Part shown: in pieces, positions 56,896 through 64,000 of the stretch
Layout of the letters: every line of letters starts with the position of its first letter
Position numbering within the stretch: position 1 is the first letter of the stretch
Notes under the pieces: generated by a model
The model's input: the letters and a program-made list of their open reading frames with translations, nothing else
What the model was told of the DNA's origin: nothing
Databases searched by the model: none
Assembly (NCBI RefSeq): GCF_041080835.1
Contig: NZ_CP129683.1
Location: forward strand, 310,001-374,000
Length of the DNA stretch: 64,000 nt
DNA from: Bifidobacterium sp. WK012_4_13
GTDB taxonomy: Bacteria; Actinomycetota; Actinomycetes; Actinomycetales; Bifidobacteriaceae
Direction of reading: 5' to 3'
Program-made: the position numbers and the translations under genes

Positions 56896-57606
56896 CTACA
56901 TCAGTCGACAGATGACGAGATAGATGGCCACCATATGGCAGGCATATCCGGCGATGGTGCCGCAATGGAATATCTCGTGGAATCCAAAGACCCGAGGCCA
57001 TGGGTCCGGCCATCTGAAGGCATATACGATGGCTCCTGCAATGTAGCAGATTCCTCCCGAGACAATGAGCCAGACGACGGATGGACCGGCCACCGCCGAC
57101 TTCCAGAACAGCCCGAGGAATGCGACGCCAGACACGCCGAAGATGATGTACACGATCGTATATAGCCAGCGCGGCGCATTGATCCATATGACATGTATGA
57201 GTATGGCGACTGCAGTGCTGATCCACATCCCAGAAAGAATCAGGTTTCGCCAGAATGGTGCGAGTGCGAACGATGTAGGCGTATATGTACCTGCAATCAG
57301 CAGGAATATGTTTACGTGGTCGAATCGTCGCAGCAGCATGGTCAGCTTCGGTGACCAGTTGCCAAGGTGATAGAGCGCCGAGTTCGCGAAGAGGATCAGC
57401 GAGCATGTCATGAATATGGCGCAGGCCCATTTCAGGCCAAGAGTTGGGCTGAGACATATGAGCACGATTCCCGCGGCCAGGGCAAGTGGCGTCGCCACTG
57501 CGTGAATCCATCCGCGCAGCATCGGCTTTTCCCTGCCGTGAACGTCCAGCCTCGGCTTGCGAGGGTTATGGGTCTGCGTCGGCGAGAGATGGTTATGAGA
57601 TGACAT
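56896..57606 (-). CDS. Hemolysin III (PAQR/HlyIII) family membrane protein
   Basis: 236 aa from ATG 57606 (GGAGGTTC upstream on the minus strand). Polar N-terminus followed by seven helices. HlyIII features are GWIHAVATPLALAAGI, the SALYHLGNWSP segment with the conserved His, RRFDHVNIFLLIAGTYTP and, at the end, GFHEIFHCGTIAGYACH with the metal-binding histidines. The family is related to adiponectin/PAQR receptors; bacterial roles in membrane homeostasis are proposed, not proven here. Tandem 15-bp repeats lie just upstream of its RBS. Confidence 0.92.
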   Translation of the reverse strand: MSSHNHLSPTQTHNPRKPRLDVHGREKPMLRGWIHAVATPLALAAGIVLICLSPTLGLKWACAIFMTCSLILFANSALYHLGNWSPKLTMLLRRFDHVNIFLLIAGTYTPTSFALAPFWRNLILSGMWISTAVAILIHVIWINAPRWLYTIVYIIFGVSGVAFLGLFWKSAVAGPSVVWLIVSGGICYIAGAIVYAFRWPDPWPRVFGFHEIFHCGTIAGYACHMVAIYLVICRLM

Positions 57607-57622
57607 GCATGAACCTCCAGAA

Positions 57623-57652
57623 CTTACGATACCGTAACCTACGATACCGTAA
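57623..57652. repeat. Two 15-bp tandem palindromic repeats upstream of the hemolysin III gene
   Basis: CTTACGATACCGTAA is followed directly by CCTACGATACCGTAA. Each unit is itself a near-palindrome (TTACG....CGTAA). They lie 17 bp upstream of the hemolysin III start and about 80 bp upstream of the divergent kinase start. A paired operator is possible. Confidence 0.65.
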
Positions 57653-57732
57653 GTTGTTCAGATTGCGAATTCCCCTAACTCTGCGCGTTTCCCGCACATC
57701 GATAGTTCGGCAGTCTCATTATGATGGAGGTC

Positions 57733-59238
57733 ATGGCTGATTTTACCCACATCCTTGCTACCCGTCCTGATTTTGCAGATGACGACAGAGAGTGGCTCCA
57801 TCATTTGGTGGCTGACTGGCAGGTTATATCCGATCTTACTTTCGCCGATCTTCTGCTGCTGCTGCAGACAGGGGACGGACATTACGTCGTGGCCGAACAG
57901 TGCAGACCGTCGACCGTCATGTCGCTTCGTTCGGAGGACGTGGTCGGCGACCAGATTCCAGACAACCTGACCGCCGAGCTCGACTCGGCGATGAAGCTCG
58001 ACGCGCCGCTTCACTCCAAGCGCGTGAGAACCATCGGCCGCTCTACCGTGTGCGATGTGTACGCTCAGGTAAAGCATAACGGCAAGACCCTGGGAATCGT
58101 CGTGAGGGAGACCAACATGGCGACCCGCGAATCCAACGGTCGCTACGAGAATGAGAGCATCGACGCCGGCAAGATGCTCTTTGACATGATTGCACGGGGG
58201 GAGTTCCCCTATGTCGATGCAATCATCAACCAACGGCACATAGCACGTGTGGCCGATGGATTCATCATCATCACCGCAGAGGGCATCGTTCGCTATGCCT
58301 CGCCGAATGCCACGAGCTGCTTCAGAAGACTGGGCTCCGTGAAGACCATGCAAGGTCGATATCTCAGCGAGATCGGGACTTCCCTGCTTCACAAGAACGA
58401 TCCGGTCCCCGAAAGCCTTCCTTTGGTCCTGAGCGGGAAGGCCGCCGTGGATTCGGAATTGGCGGCGAATCGATCAGCGGTCTCCATCCGCTCCTTGCCA
58501 CTTATCGATGAGAACGGACGCTCCGGTGCGGTTATTCTATGCCGTGACGTGACCGAGCTGCGCCGTCGCGAACAGGAGCTGCAGACGAAGGATGCGACGA
58601 TTTCCGAGATCCATCATAGGGTGAAGAACAATCTTCAGGCCGTTTCCGCACTGCTGCGTCTGCAAGCCCGAAGAACCAAGCTTCCTGAAGTCAAGAAGGA
58701 GCTTGAGGAGGCACAGCGCCGCGTGCAGACCATAGCGGTCGTTCACGAAGGCCTGAGCCAGACAGCCGACGAGATCGTGGACTTCGACAAGGTGATTTCC
58801 AACCTGCTCAAGCTGAGCGTCGATCTGGCCACGACCGAGGACCAGAGGATCTCGATAACCTTCCTGGGAAAGTTCGGGATGATGCCGGCACAGGATGCGA
58901 CCCCTCTGTCGCTTGTGCTGACCGAGCTCATCAACAACGCCGTCGAGCACGGCTTTGAAGGGCGCAAGGAGGGACATATAACCATATCCGTGGGCAGAGG
59001 CGGCAACACCCTGAGCGTGGTCGTCGAGGACGATGGCAACGGCTACAGAAGCGAATCCAGGGAAGGCATGGCCAAGTCCACGGGATCGGGTCTGGGAACG
59101 CAGATAATCAACACCTTCGTCACGAACGACTTCGGCGGTTCCGTGACATGGGGGCCGCGTCGTGACGGTGGCACCAGGGTCTCGCTGTCGATGAAGCTGA
59201 GAGCGGCGCAGGAATCCAAGAACGACCAGGAACGATAG
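57733..59238 (+). CDS. Sensor histidine kinase with HisKA_2 domain (PdtaS-like)
   Basis: 501 aa from ATG 57733 (ATGGAGGTC RBS). Residues 1 to about 140 form a GAF-like sensor, about 165-275 a PAS domain (DGFIIITAEGIVRYASPNAT), then the HisKA_2 motif EIHHRVKNNLQAVSALLRLQ (His294/295) and a HATPase_c domain with ELINNAVEHGF and TGSGLGTQI. It is soluble. The layout matches mycobacterial PdtaS, whose gene also neighbours whiB1, as here. The cognate RNA-binding antiterminator PdtaR is not encoded nearby. Confidence 0.92.
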   Translation: MADFTHILATRPDFADDDREWLHHLVADWQVISDLTFADLLLLLQTGDGHYVVAEQCRPSTVMSLRSEDVVGDQIPDNLTAELDSAMKLDAPLHSKRVRTIGRSTVCDVYAQVKHNGKTLGIVVRETNMATRESNGRYENESIDAGKMLFDMIARGEFPYVDAIINQRHIARVADGFIIITAEGIVRYASPNATSCFRRLGSVKTMQGRYLSEIGTSLLHKNDPVPESLPLVLSGKAAVDSELAANRSAVSIRSLPLIDENGRSGAVILCRDVTELRRREQELQTKDATISEIHHRVKNNLQAVSALLRLQARRTKLPEVKKELEEAQRRVQTIAVVHEGLSQTADEIVDFDKVISNLLKLSVDLATTEDQRISITFLGKFGMMPAQDATPLSLVLTELINNAVEHGFEGRKEGHITISVGRGGNTLSVVVEDDGNGYRSESREGMAKSTGSGLGTQIINTFVTNDFGGSVTWGPRRDGGTRVSLSMKLRAAQESKNDQER

Positions 59239-59381
59239 GGAACGGTAGGGAACGATCGACCTGCTCAAGGCCTCGGAATCACAGCGGCAATCGCGCAGAC
59301 AACCACTGCGCTCCGGTGGATGCGGGTATGACCGAAGGCGAAGGCATATGCATGAATCCAGCTAAGCGCCGGGCATGAAGA

Positions 59382-59422
59382 AAGGGATCCTGTCGGATGA
59401 TCTACATCCGACAGGATCCCTT
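59382..59422. terminator. Strong bidirectional hairpin between the histidine kinase and whiB
   Basis: Perfect 18-bp stem AAGGGATCCTGTCGGATG and its complement with a 5-nt loop. On the minus strand it is followed by a pyrimidine-rich TTCTTC, fitting whiB termination; the kinase ends 143 bp before it, in a stretch with no gene. Confidence 0.8.
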
Positions 59423-59503
59423 GTGCATTTCCAGGACGCTGGTCAACGTCGCAGAGTCATCGCGTGGGGGTCATATGAGTTCCCCATGCATCGCCTGCAT
59501 CGC

Positions 59504-59782
59504 TCATGCCTGCATCTGGATTGCCTGAGAACGTCGCGCTCTCATGGCCCTGCGCTTGAGCGCACGGCGCTCGTCCTCGCTCAGACCACCCCAGACGCCA
59601 TAATCCTGATTGGTGTCCAAGGCGCATCGCAGACATGCGTCGATGACCTTGCACGTTCTGCAGACGCTTTTTGCCTCTTCGATTTGCTGATACGCAGCAC
59701 CGGTGTTACCGACTGGGAAGAATAGTTCAGGATCCTTGTCTCGGCAAGCGGCTTTGGCTCGCCAGTCGAATGCACTACTCAT
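59504..59782 (-). CDS. WhiB-family [4Fe-4S] transcription factor (WhiB1-like)
   Basis: 92 aa from ATG 59782 (AAAGAGGCGACC). All four cluster cysteines are present: Cys13 in KAACRDKDPELFF, Cys41 and Cys44 in VCRTCKV and Cys50 in DACL. The turn GVWGGLSEDERR and a basic tail KRRAMRARR follow. WhiB1 binds region 4 of the primary sigma factor and reacts with nitric oxide. Position beside a PdtaS-like gene supports WhiB1 identity. A longer frame to 59839 has no RBS. Confidence 0.93.
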   Translation of the reverse strand: MSSAFDWRAKAACRDKDPELFFPVGNTGAAYQQIEEAKSVCRTCKVIDACLRCALDTNQDYGVWGGLSEDERRALKRRAMRARRSQAIQMQA

Positions 59783-59865
59783 GGTCGCCTCTTTCAAGTC
59801 TGTTGCCCGGTTTATCCGAGCCTTTATCAAGGAAAGCACGATTAGGCCGACTTTTCAAGATTTTT

Positions 59866-61863
59866 CTAGTATTTATATGCAGTTGAACATTGTATGACGT
59901 GTTCAATTCCTGACATCAGCAGCACCGCCCGTCCCACTATGGCAAAGTCTTCGGGGGAGAATCCTCTCAGGGTCTGCGCGGAAATGCCTGACATGATGTC
60001 GAGGCTGGTATCGCCTGTGGGAAAGACGATTCGCGTCGGACAGTATTCATGAAGTCGAAAATGATGGGGTGAGTCAAGCGAGAACAGGACGCATGTTCTC
60101 GGATCCCGGATCGCATCCATGAATCGTCCATGCAATGGATGCATCGCGGATGGATCGCTCATCGCATCGGCATCGTCGACCAACCAGACTCGAGCATGAT
60201 CCCGATCGCATGATGGCAGCGACGTGGCGTCTGCGGAAATCATGTCGCAGGCCATGCCGTCGATGCGTGAAAGCACATATCGTATGTTGTGCAGCAGCGT
60301 GGTCTTGCCCTTCCCAGGAGGACCCACTATCGCGATGTTGCCATCCACGCTCAGACGGCAGCGGCCATGGCGAACACCATCGTCTTCCAGACCGATGACC
60401 ACCTGGGGAGCTGTGCCATGTCCATCCATCGTCCGTCTGGCCACGGCAGGGAAGCGCCCATCCTGTGCATCCAGGATGCCGTCGGACGAAGATCCCAGAT
60501 CGCATGTGATCGGCAACGGTGCGGTGAACAGGGGGGAGGGAGTCGAAGCCTTGCAGAATGCGGCAGCTGCATTCACACTGTCCATCAGCAGCCGTCGATC
60601 GTCGACATGCGCGCTGCGAAATGTCGTGACGGAGCCCCCGTCCGCGAAGATGCCGACTCCCGGCGATTTGGGGCTGATATGCGAGGCATCGGGCAGTCCT
60701 ATCATTTCCAACGATTGGAGGGTGTCCTGAACGCGAAGGCATATGCGGACTGCCATATTGGCCTTGATGTCGCCACTGAGCTGACTCACTGGATTCTGGC
60801 TGCAGACGATCAGATTGATCGCAAGCGAACGTCCCAACGATGCCAGACGCGACAACCGGGTCATGGCATCGGGAATCTGCTGACACAACGCATTCGCCTC
60901 GTCAATGACGACCACCATGCGTGCCGGGGGATTGGCAAGCTCCATCACATCGGTCAGCCTCCAACGCGCGACCAAGGCCTCACGGCGACGCAGCTCGTCT
61001 TCCAGACCCCGCAAGGCGCGCTCGGCATGCCTCAGATGCAGGTCGCTGACGCATCCGACGGTATGAGGCAGCTTCTCGAGCGCATGGAGTCCAGCCCCAC
61101 CCTTGAAGTCCAGCAGCACGAGATTCAGTCGTTCAGGCGGCATGTGCATCGCCATGGCAAGACACCAGCATTGAAGCATCGCGGATTTGCCTGAACCCGT
61201 CGTGCCGGCGATCATCGCGTGAGGGCCCTGAAGGGGCAGACTGACCTTGAACGACTCGCCATCGTCGCGCATGCCGAGAGTAACGCTCTCGTCCGATTCC
61301 GGACCAAGCGTGGCCTGTGATTGCAGCCATGAGCGTACGATCGCCTGCCAGAGCCGAGCATGGCTGACATCCTGCCGGGTCACGCCATCGCATGACACGC
61401 TTAGGCCCGAAGTTCGTCTGAGAAAGAGCTCTTCAACGACGCTGTCGGCTGGCACGCATGCCTTGGAGGCGTCACGCCCGCCAGCGCTGTCTCCTGCGAA
61501 GGCAGGGGCTTGCGCATGGATTCGCGAATTCATGCGCACGTCATTGGTGCGGTAGTCGGTGCCGTCGTCCGTGCTGTCACCTGCGCCGCCACCAGTGCCA
61601 AGCCTACTCGGGCCGTCAGGGGAGCGAGATCGGTGAAGCTGGCCCTGTGTCATGCTCATCCACACGTATGAGACGATGCCCATGCAACTGACCGTTGCGG
61701 CCATCCATTGGCCTTGGAACAGCATAAGCAGAGCAAGAATCGACTGTGGCATCACGATTGGCAACAGATCCAGAGTCCGCTTCGACACAGAGAAGCCCTG
61801 TCGGAGTCTCCGTCGCCTGGACGAGTCCGCGGCGACCGCGTCGGAGTATGAATGCCTTTCCAT
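59866..61863 (-). CDS. FtsK/SpoIIIE-domain ATPase (EccC-like), membrane-anchored
   Basis: 665 aa. Two membrane helices at about 33-70 (LLPIVMPQSILALLMLFQ and ATVSCMGIVSYVWMS), then a Gly/Ser/Asp-rich linker. The first FtsK/SpoIIIE ATPase has Walker A GTTGSGKS (220-227) and Walker B MVVVIDEAN (316-324). A second P-loop domain has VGPPGKGKTTLLHN (about 513) and VWLVDDADAM. The layout resembles type VII secretion EccC, which has three ATPase domains, but no WXG100, EccB, EccD or EccE gene is in the window. The start at 61863 has a poor RBS. Real function is unknown. Confidence 0.82.
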   Translation of the reverse strand: MERHSYSDAVAADSSRRRRLRQGFSVSKRTLDLLPIVMPQSILALLMLFQGQWMAATVSCMGIVSYVWMSMTQGQLHRSRSPDGPSRLGTGGGAGDSTDDGTDYRTNDVRMNSRIHAQAPAFAGDSAGGRDASKACVPADSVVEELFLRRTSGLSVSCDGVTRQDVSHARLWQAIVRSWLQSQATLGPESDESVTLGMRDDGESFKVSLPLQGPHAMIAGTTGSGKSAMLQCWCLAMAMHMPPERLNLVLLDFKGGAGLHALEKLPHTVGCVSDLHLRHAERALRGLEDELRRREALVARWRLTDVMELANPPARMVVVIDEANALCQQIPDAMTRLSRLASLGRSLAINLIVCSQNPVSQLSGDIKANMAVRICLRVQDTLQSLEMIGLPDASHISPKSPGVGIFADGGSVTTFRSAHVDDRRLLMDSVNAAAAFCKASTPSPLFTAPLPITCDLGSSSDGILDAQDGRFPAVARRTMDGHGTAPQVVIGLEDDGVRHGRCRLSVDGNIAIVGPPGKGKTTLLHNIRYVLSRIDGMACDMISADATSLPSCDRDHARVWLVDDADAMSDPSAMHPLHGRFMDAIRDPRTCVLFSLDSPHHFRLHEYCPTRIVFPTGDTSLDIMSGISAQTLRGFSPEDFAIVGRAVLLMSGIEHVIQCSTAYKY

Positions 61864-61895
61864 CGATGCAGTATCTCAGCCATGGATGGCCGATG

Positions 61896-61927
61896 CCACG
61901 TTCGACCATAAGTGTGGTCGAACGTGG
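61896..61927 (-). terminator. Hairpin between the LCP gene and the FtsK-like gene
   Basis: CCACGTTCGACCA and TGGTCGAACGTGG form a perfect 13-bp stem with a 6-nt loop, 9 bp after the LCP stop. No T-run; it could reduce rather than block read-through into the ATPase gene. Confidence 0.65.
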
Positions 61928-61935
61928 TGGCGTGG

Positions 61936-63309
61936 TCACACCTGTCCGCCGACGGTACCCTTCGCATGCGTGCCGGCTGCGAGGGAGGTGAAGAGCGACT
62001 TGTTCTTTGAGGCATCAAGCAGAACCGTCGATCCCACGCTGCTGTTCGGATAGTAGTCGGGGTTCGTCCAATAGACGCTGCCGGTGACTCCATTCGTGCC
62101 GGAGGCATCCTTGAATGCGAGAGCCATTTTGAGCAGAGTATAGGGATTCGTCTTGTTATCGACGACAATCGATGCAAGGGAAGCCTTCGCTACCTTCTGC
62201 ACTGTGGAAGGACTGGTCAGAATCGAGGAACTCGAAGCCTTCTTGACGATCGCCGCTATCACCTGACGCTGCCTCTTGGCCCTGCCAAAGTCACCTGTCG
62301 GATCCGAATAGCGCATTCTCGAGAACGCCAAGGCAGTCGCACCGTTCGCGACATGGCATCCGGCAGTCCAGTTCAGTCCGGAGTTGGCATCGTTGACGGT
62401 GGTGCTATAGCACAGTTCGACGCCGCCAAGTGCATTCACGACCTTCTCGAGGCCGCCGAACTTGATCATCGCAACATGGTCGATTTTCTGTCCGGTGATG
62501 CTTTCGACCTGACCGGTAAGTGCAGAGTAACCGTCGATTTCGGCAACGGCATTGATCTTCATGTATGTGCTGTTGACCTGCACGAGGGAGTCGCGTGGTA
62601 TCGAAATCAACGAGCTATTCCCACTTTTGGGCTTGGTGAGCACCAGTATGGTATCCGTTCTGAATCCCGGCGCATCCGCCTCGGTTCCGGTTCCTGCGGT
62701 TCCGTCACGTTGGTCGGATCCCAGAATCAGCCAAGTCTGCGCTGTCGTGTCGGCGGCGGTGGTCAGCATGCTCTTTTTCGTGAGCTGGCCGTCGACCCAA
62801 TTCCACAGTCCGATTCCAAAGACCGCAAGAAAGAGAAGGATCAGGATGATGACGACGGCGACGATTCGTTTGACATTGAACCTTATGCGTGTATTCCCGT
62901 TTCTCCGGCCTCCTGGACGCATCGCCGACGATTGCCGCTGCGGACGTCGAATGCCTGACGCAGGCGATCCATACTGTCTGCCATCACCAGAAGCGTTGCG
63001 CGACACGTCCCGGGACGAATCTCGCCTCTGGCCCCGGGGTTGGGAGGAACCGCTTCTGTAGGCAGCGGAGGCCGCTCTCTGTGGACGGGCGGACCCTGAA
63101 GTTCGTGGTGTCGCCCTGGGGAAGTCATGTCGTGGCGCCGATGACTGTGAATTATGGCTTGAGCTTCTTCGTGGGGCGAAGCTGGGCAGGTCATCCTGGT
63201 TGCCCGCACTCGCATGCGTCCCTGATTGACTCGGATTCTTTGAATGATGGGTCGGCACAAAGCTGGGCGGAGTGTCGTTGGATGTCACATCATCAGATTC
63301 TTGAGCCAT
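61936..63309 (-). CDS. LytR-CpsA-Psr (LCP) family cell-wall glycopolymer transferase
   Basis: 457 aa from ATG 63309 (CGGAGGATAC). A long Ser/Arg/Pro-rich cytoplasmic N-terminus (about 1-145) is followed by one membrane helix (about 149-171, RIVAVVIILILLFLAVFG). The LCP domain has ILGSDQRDG, GFRTDTILVLT, LISIPRDSLVQ, VNALGGVELCY, ALAFSRMRYSDPTGDFGRAKRQRQ-type arginine cluster (shown in part), and KTNPYTLLKMAL. LCP enzymes move polymers from a lipid carrier to peptidoglycan outside the cell. It lies in tandem with a second LCP gene. Confidence 0.93.
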   Translation of the reverse strand: MAQESDDVTSNDTPPSFVPTHHSKNPSQSGTHASAGNQDDLPSFAPRRSSSHNSQSSAPRHDFPRATPRTSGSARPQRAASAAYRSGSSQPRGQRRDSSRDVSRNASGDGRQYGSPASGIRRPQRQSSAMRPGGRRNGNTRIRFNVKRIVAVVIILILLFLAVFGIGLWNWVDGQLTKKSMLTTAADTTAQTWLILGSDQRDGTAGTGTEADAPGFRTDTILVLTKPKSGNSSLISIPRDSLVQVNSTYMKINAVAEIDGYSALTGQVESITGQKIDHVAMIKFGGLEKVVNALGGVELCYSTTVNDANSGLNWTAGCHVANGATALAFSRMRYSDPTGDFGRAKRQRQVIAAIVKKASSSSILTSPSTVQKVAKASLASIVVDNKTNPYTLLKMALAFKDASGTNGVTGSVYWTNPDYYPNSSVGSTVLLDASKNKSLFTSLAAGTHAKGTVGGQV

Positions 63310-63378
63310 GTATCCTCCGAACTTATGTTTCTGGACATAGCTTTAACACAGAAATGCACCTATTGGTGAGCTCCCGCT

Positions 63379-64000
63379 CTAATCCAGTGCAGTAATCCCA
63401 CAAACCGTGAAGTTGATGTACTTCGATGCCATGCCTATGTATTGGCCCGTATTGGGGTCGCGGATGGCTCCGCTTTCCGGATCCACGGTTCCACCCGTTT
63501 CCGGGTCTATCAGAGTGCCGTCGGATTCGGTGATCAATCCCGTATTGGCGTTCACCGTCGCACTTGCCGTCGATGTGGCGCTCGCGGTGCTGGAAGAGGA
63601 CCCTGCGCTGCTTGCGCTGCTCGAACTACTGCTTGAAGAACTGCTCGAACTGCTGCCAGAAGAGCTTGAGGTGCTTGCCGTGGACTCCACCAACGGTTGC
63701 GCCGCCTTGAACTTAGCCCATACGCTCGAAGCCGAGCTTGCCCACACCACGCGATTCGAATCGGAGGGCGCAGTCGTGACGGGCACCGTCTGAGAATAGA
63801 TATGCGATGTGGTCAGGTTCTGCAGACTCATGGCCAGACCGACAAGTCCGGTGGTGGTCGCCAGATTTTCGCTGAATTTCAGGGAACTGATCGCCGATTT
63901 CGCAAGCTTGTACAGCTGCGACGCATTCGAGAGCAGACTCTTTGACTGCGCGGTCGATACCAGTGCCTTGACCAGATACTGCTGACGTGTGGTTCGCATT
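63379..64000 (-). CDS. Second LCP-family protein, C-terminal part
   Basis: The 5' end lies beyond the window; 206 codons are visible and the first ATG at 63999 is probably internal. The sequence begins with the conserved LCP segment RTTRQQYLVKALVSTA and ends the catalytic domain near SLQNLTTSH. A Ser-rich run of some 30 residues follows, then three degenerate octapeptide repeats around DPETGG, DPESGA and DPNTGQ, and a short end ASKYINFTVCG. Paralogue of the neighbouring LCP gene, 69 bp upstream on the same strand. Confidence 0.82.
   Translation of the reverse strand, partial: MRTTRQQYLVKALVSTAQSKSLLSNASQLYKLAKSAISSLKFSENLATTTGLVGLAMSLQNLTTSHIYSQTVPVTTAPSDSNRVVWASSASSVWAKFKAAQPLVESTASTSSSSGSSSSSSSSSSSSSASSAGSSSSTASATSTASATVNANTGLITESDGTLIDPETGGTVDPESGAIRDPNTGQYIGMASKYINFTVCGITALD

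Overview
The window is chromosomal DNA from a high-GC Gram-positive bacterium, most likely a Bifidobacterium or close relative in the Bifidobacteriaceae. Support comes from actinobacterial signature genes (whiB, sepH, DUF4193, DUF501, DUF4192, a PdtaS-type histidine kinase), a FruEKFG-like sugar ABC transporter with two permeases, and the order of housekeeping blocks. No phage, insertion sequence, CRISPR array or plasmid gene was seen. The left 7 kb is accessory sugar metabolism and the rest is mainly core genome. All assignments come from reading motifs and context; no database search was run.

Layout. 1-6.9 kb (minus strand): an overlapping operon msrB, sugar-binding lipoprotein, ABC ATPase, two permeases, FGGY kinase and a truncated zinc-type dehydrogenase, with a LacI-type operator upstream. 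7.4-7.7 kb: RNase P RNA on the minus strand. 8.2-18.3 kb: hpf, secA, trpD, a small membrane protein, an acyltransferase, a PASTA Ser/Thr kinase and a polyprenyl diphosphate synthase. 18.8-35.3 kb: the block around the primary sigma factor (DUF4192, rpoD, parE, a marR/MFS pair, parC, a phosphodiesterase, sepH, DUF4193, dut, rel). 35.3-39.8 kb: pdxST, glutathione peroxidase, a BASS transporter and a DUF218 protein. 40.1-54.8 kb: a GT4 glycosyltransferase, GH3 lipoprotein, UPF0182 protein, pth, mfd, eno, a DivIC/FtsB-like protein, DUF501, ppx. 54.9-64 kb: tRNA-Leu(UAA), a membrane protein, FKBP, greA, hemolysin III, histidine kinase, whiB, an FtsK/EccC-like ATPase and two LCP proteins, the second cut by the window end.

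How the genes fit together. The left operon probably imports and phosphorylates a pentose, pentulose or polyol and oxidises a pathway intermediate. The centre holds the transcription, replication-topology and stringent-response core. The right end is biased to cell-envelope assembly and redox or nucleotide signalling.

The most unusual material is non-coding. Three intergenic elements of 105-110 bp (23596-23705, 41324-41433, 46049-46153) share one long-stem architecture, and in the third copy the stem has changed on both sides so that pairing is kept. Degenerate tandem repeats with an exact 15-bp period recur at five places with unrelated unit sequences, two of them inside the kinase gene. Short in-frame tandem repeats appear to have built acidic or low-complexity inserts in RpoD, ParE and the kinase. 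Several genes lacking a ribosome binding site have a TANNNT hexamer 6-7 nt before the ATG, as expected for leaderless transcripts.
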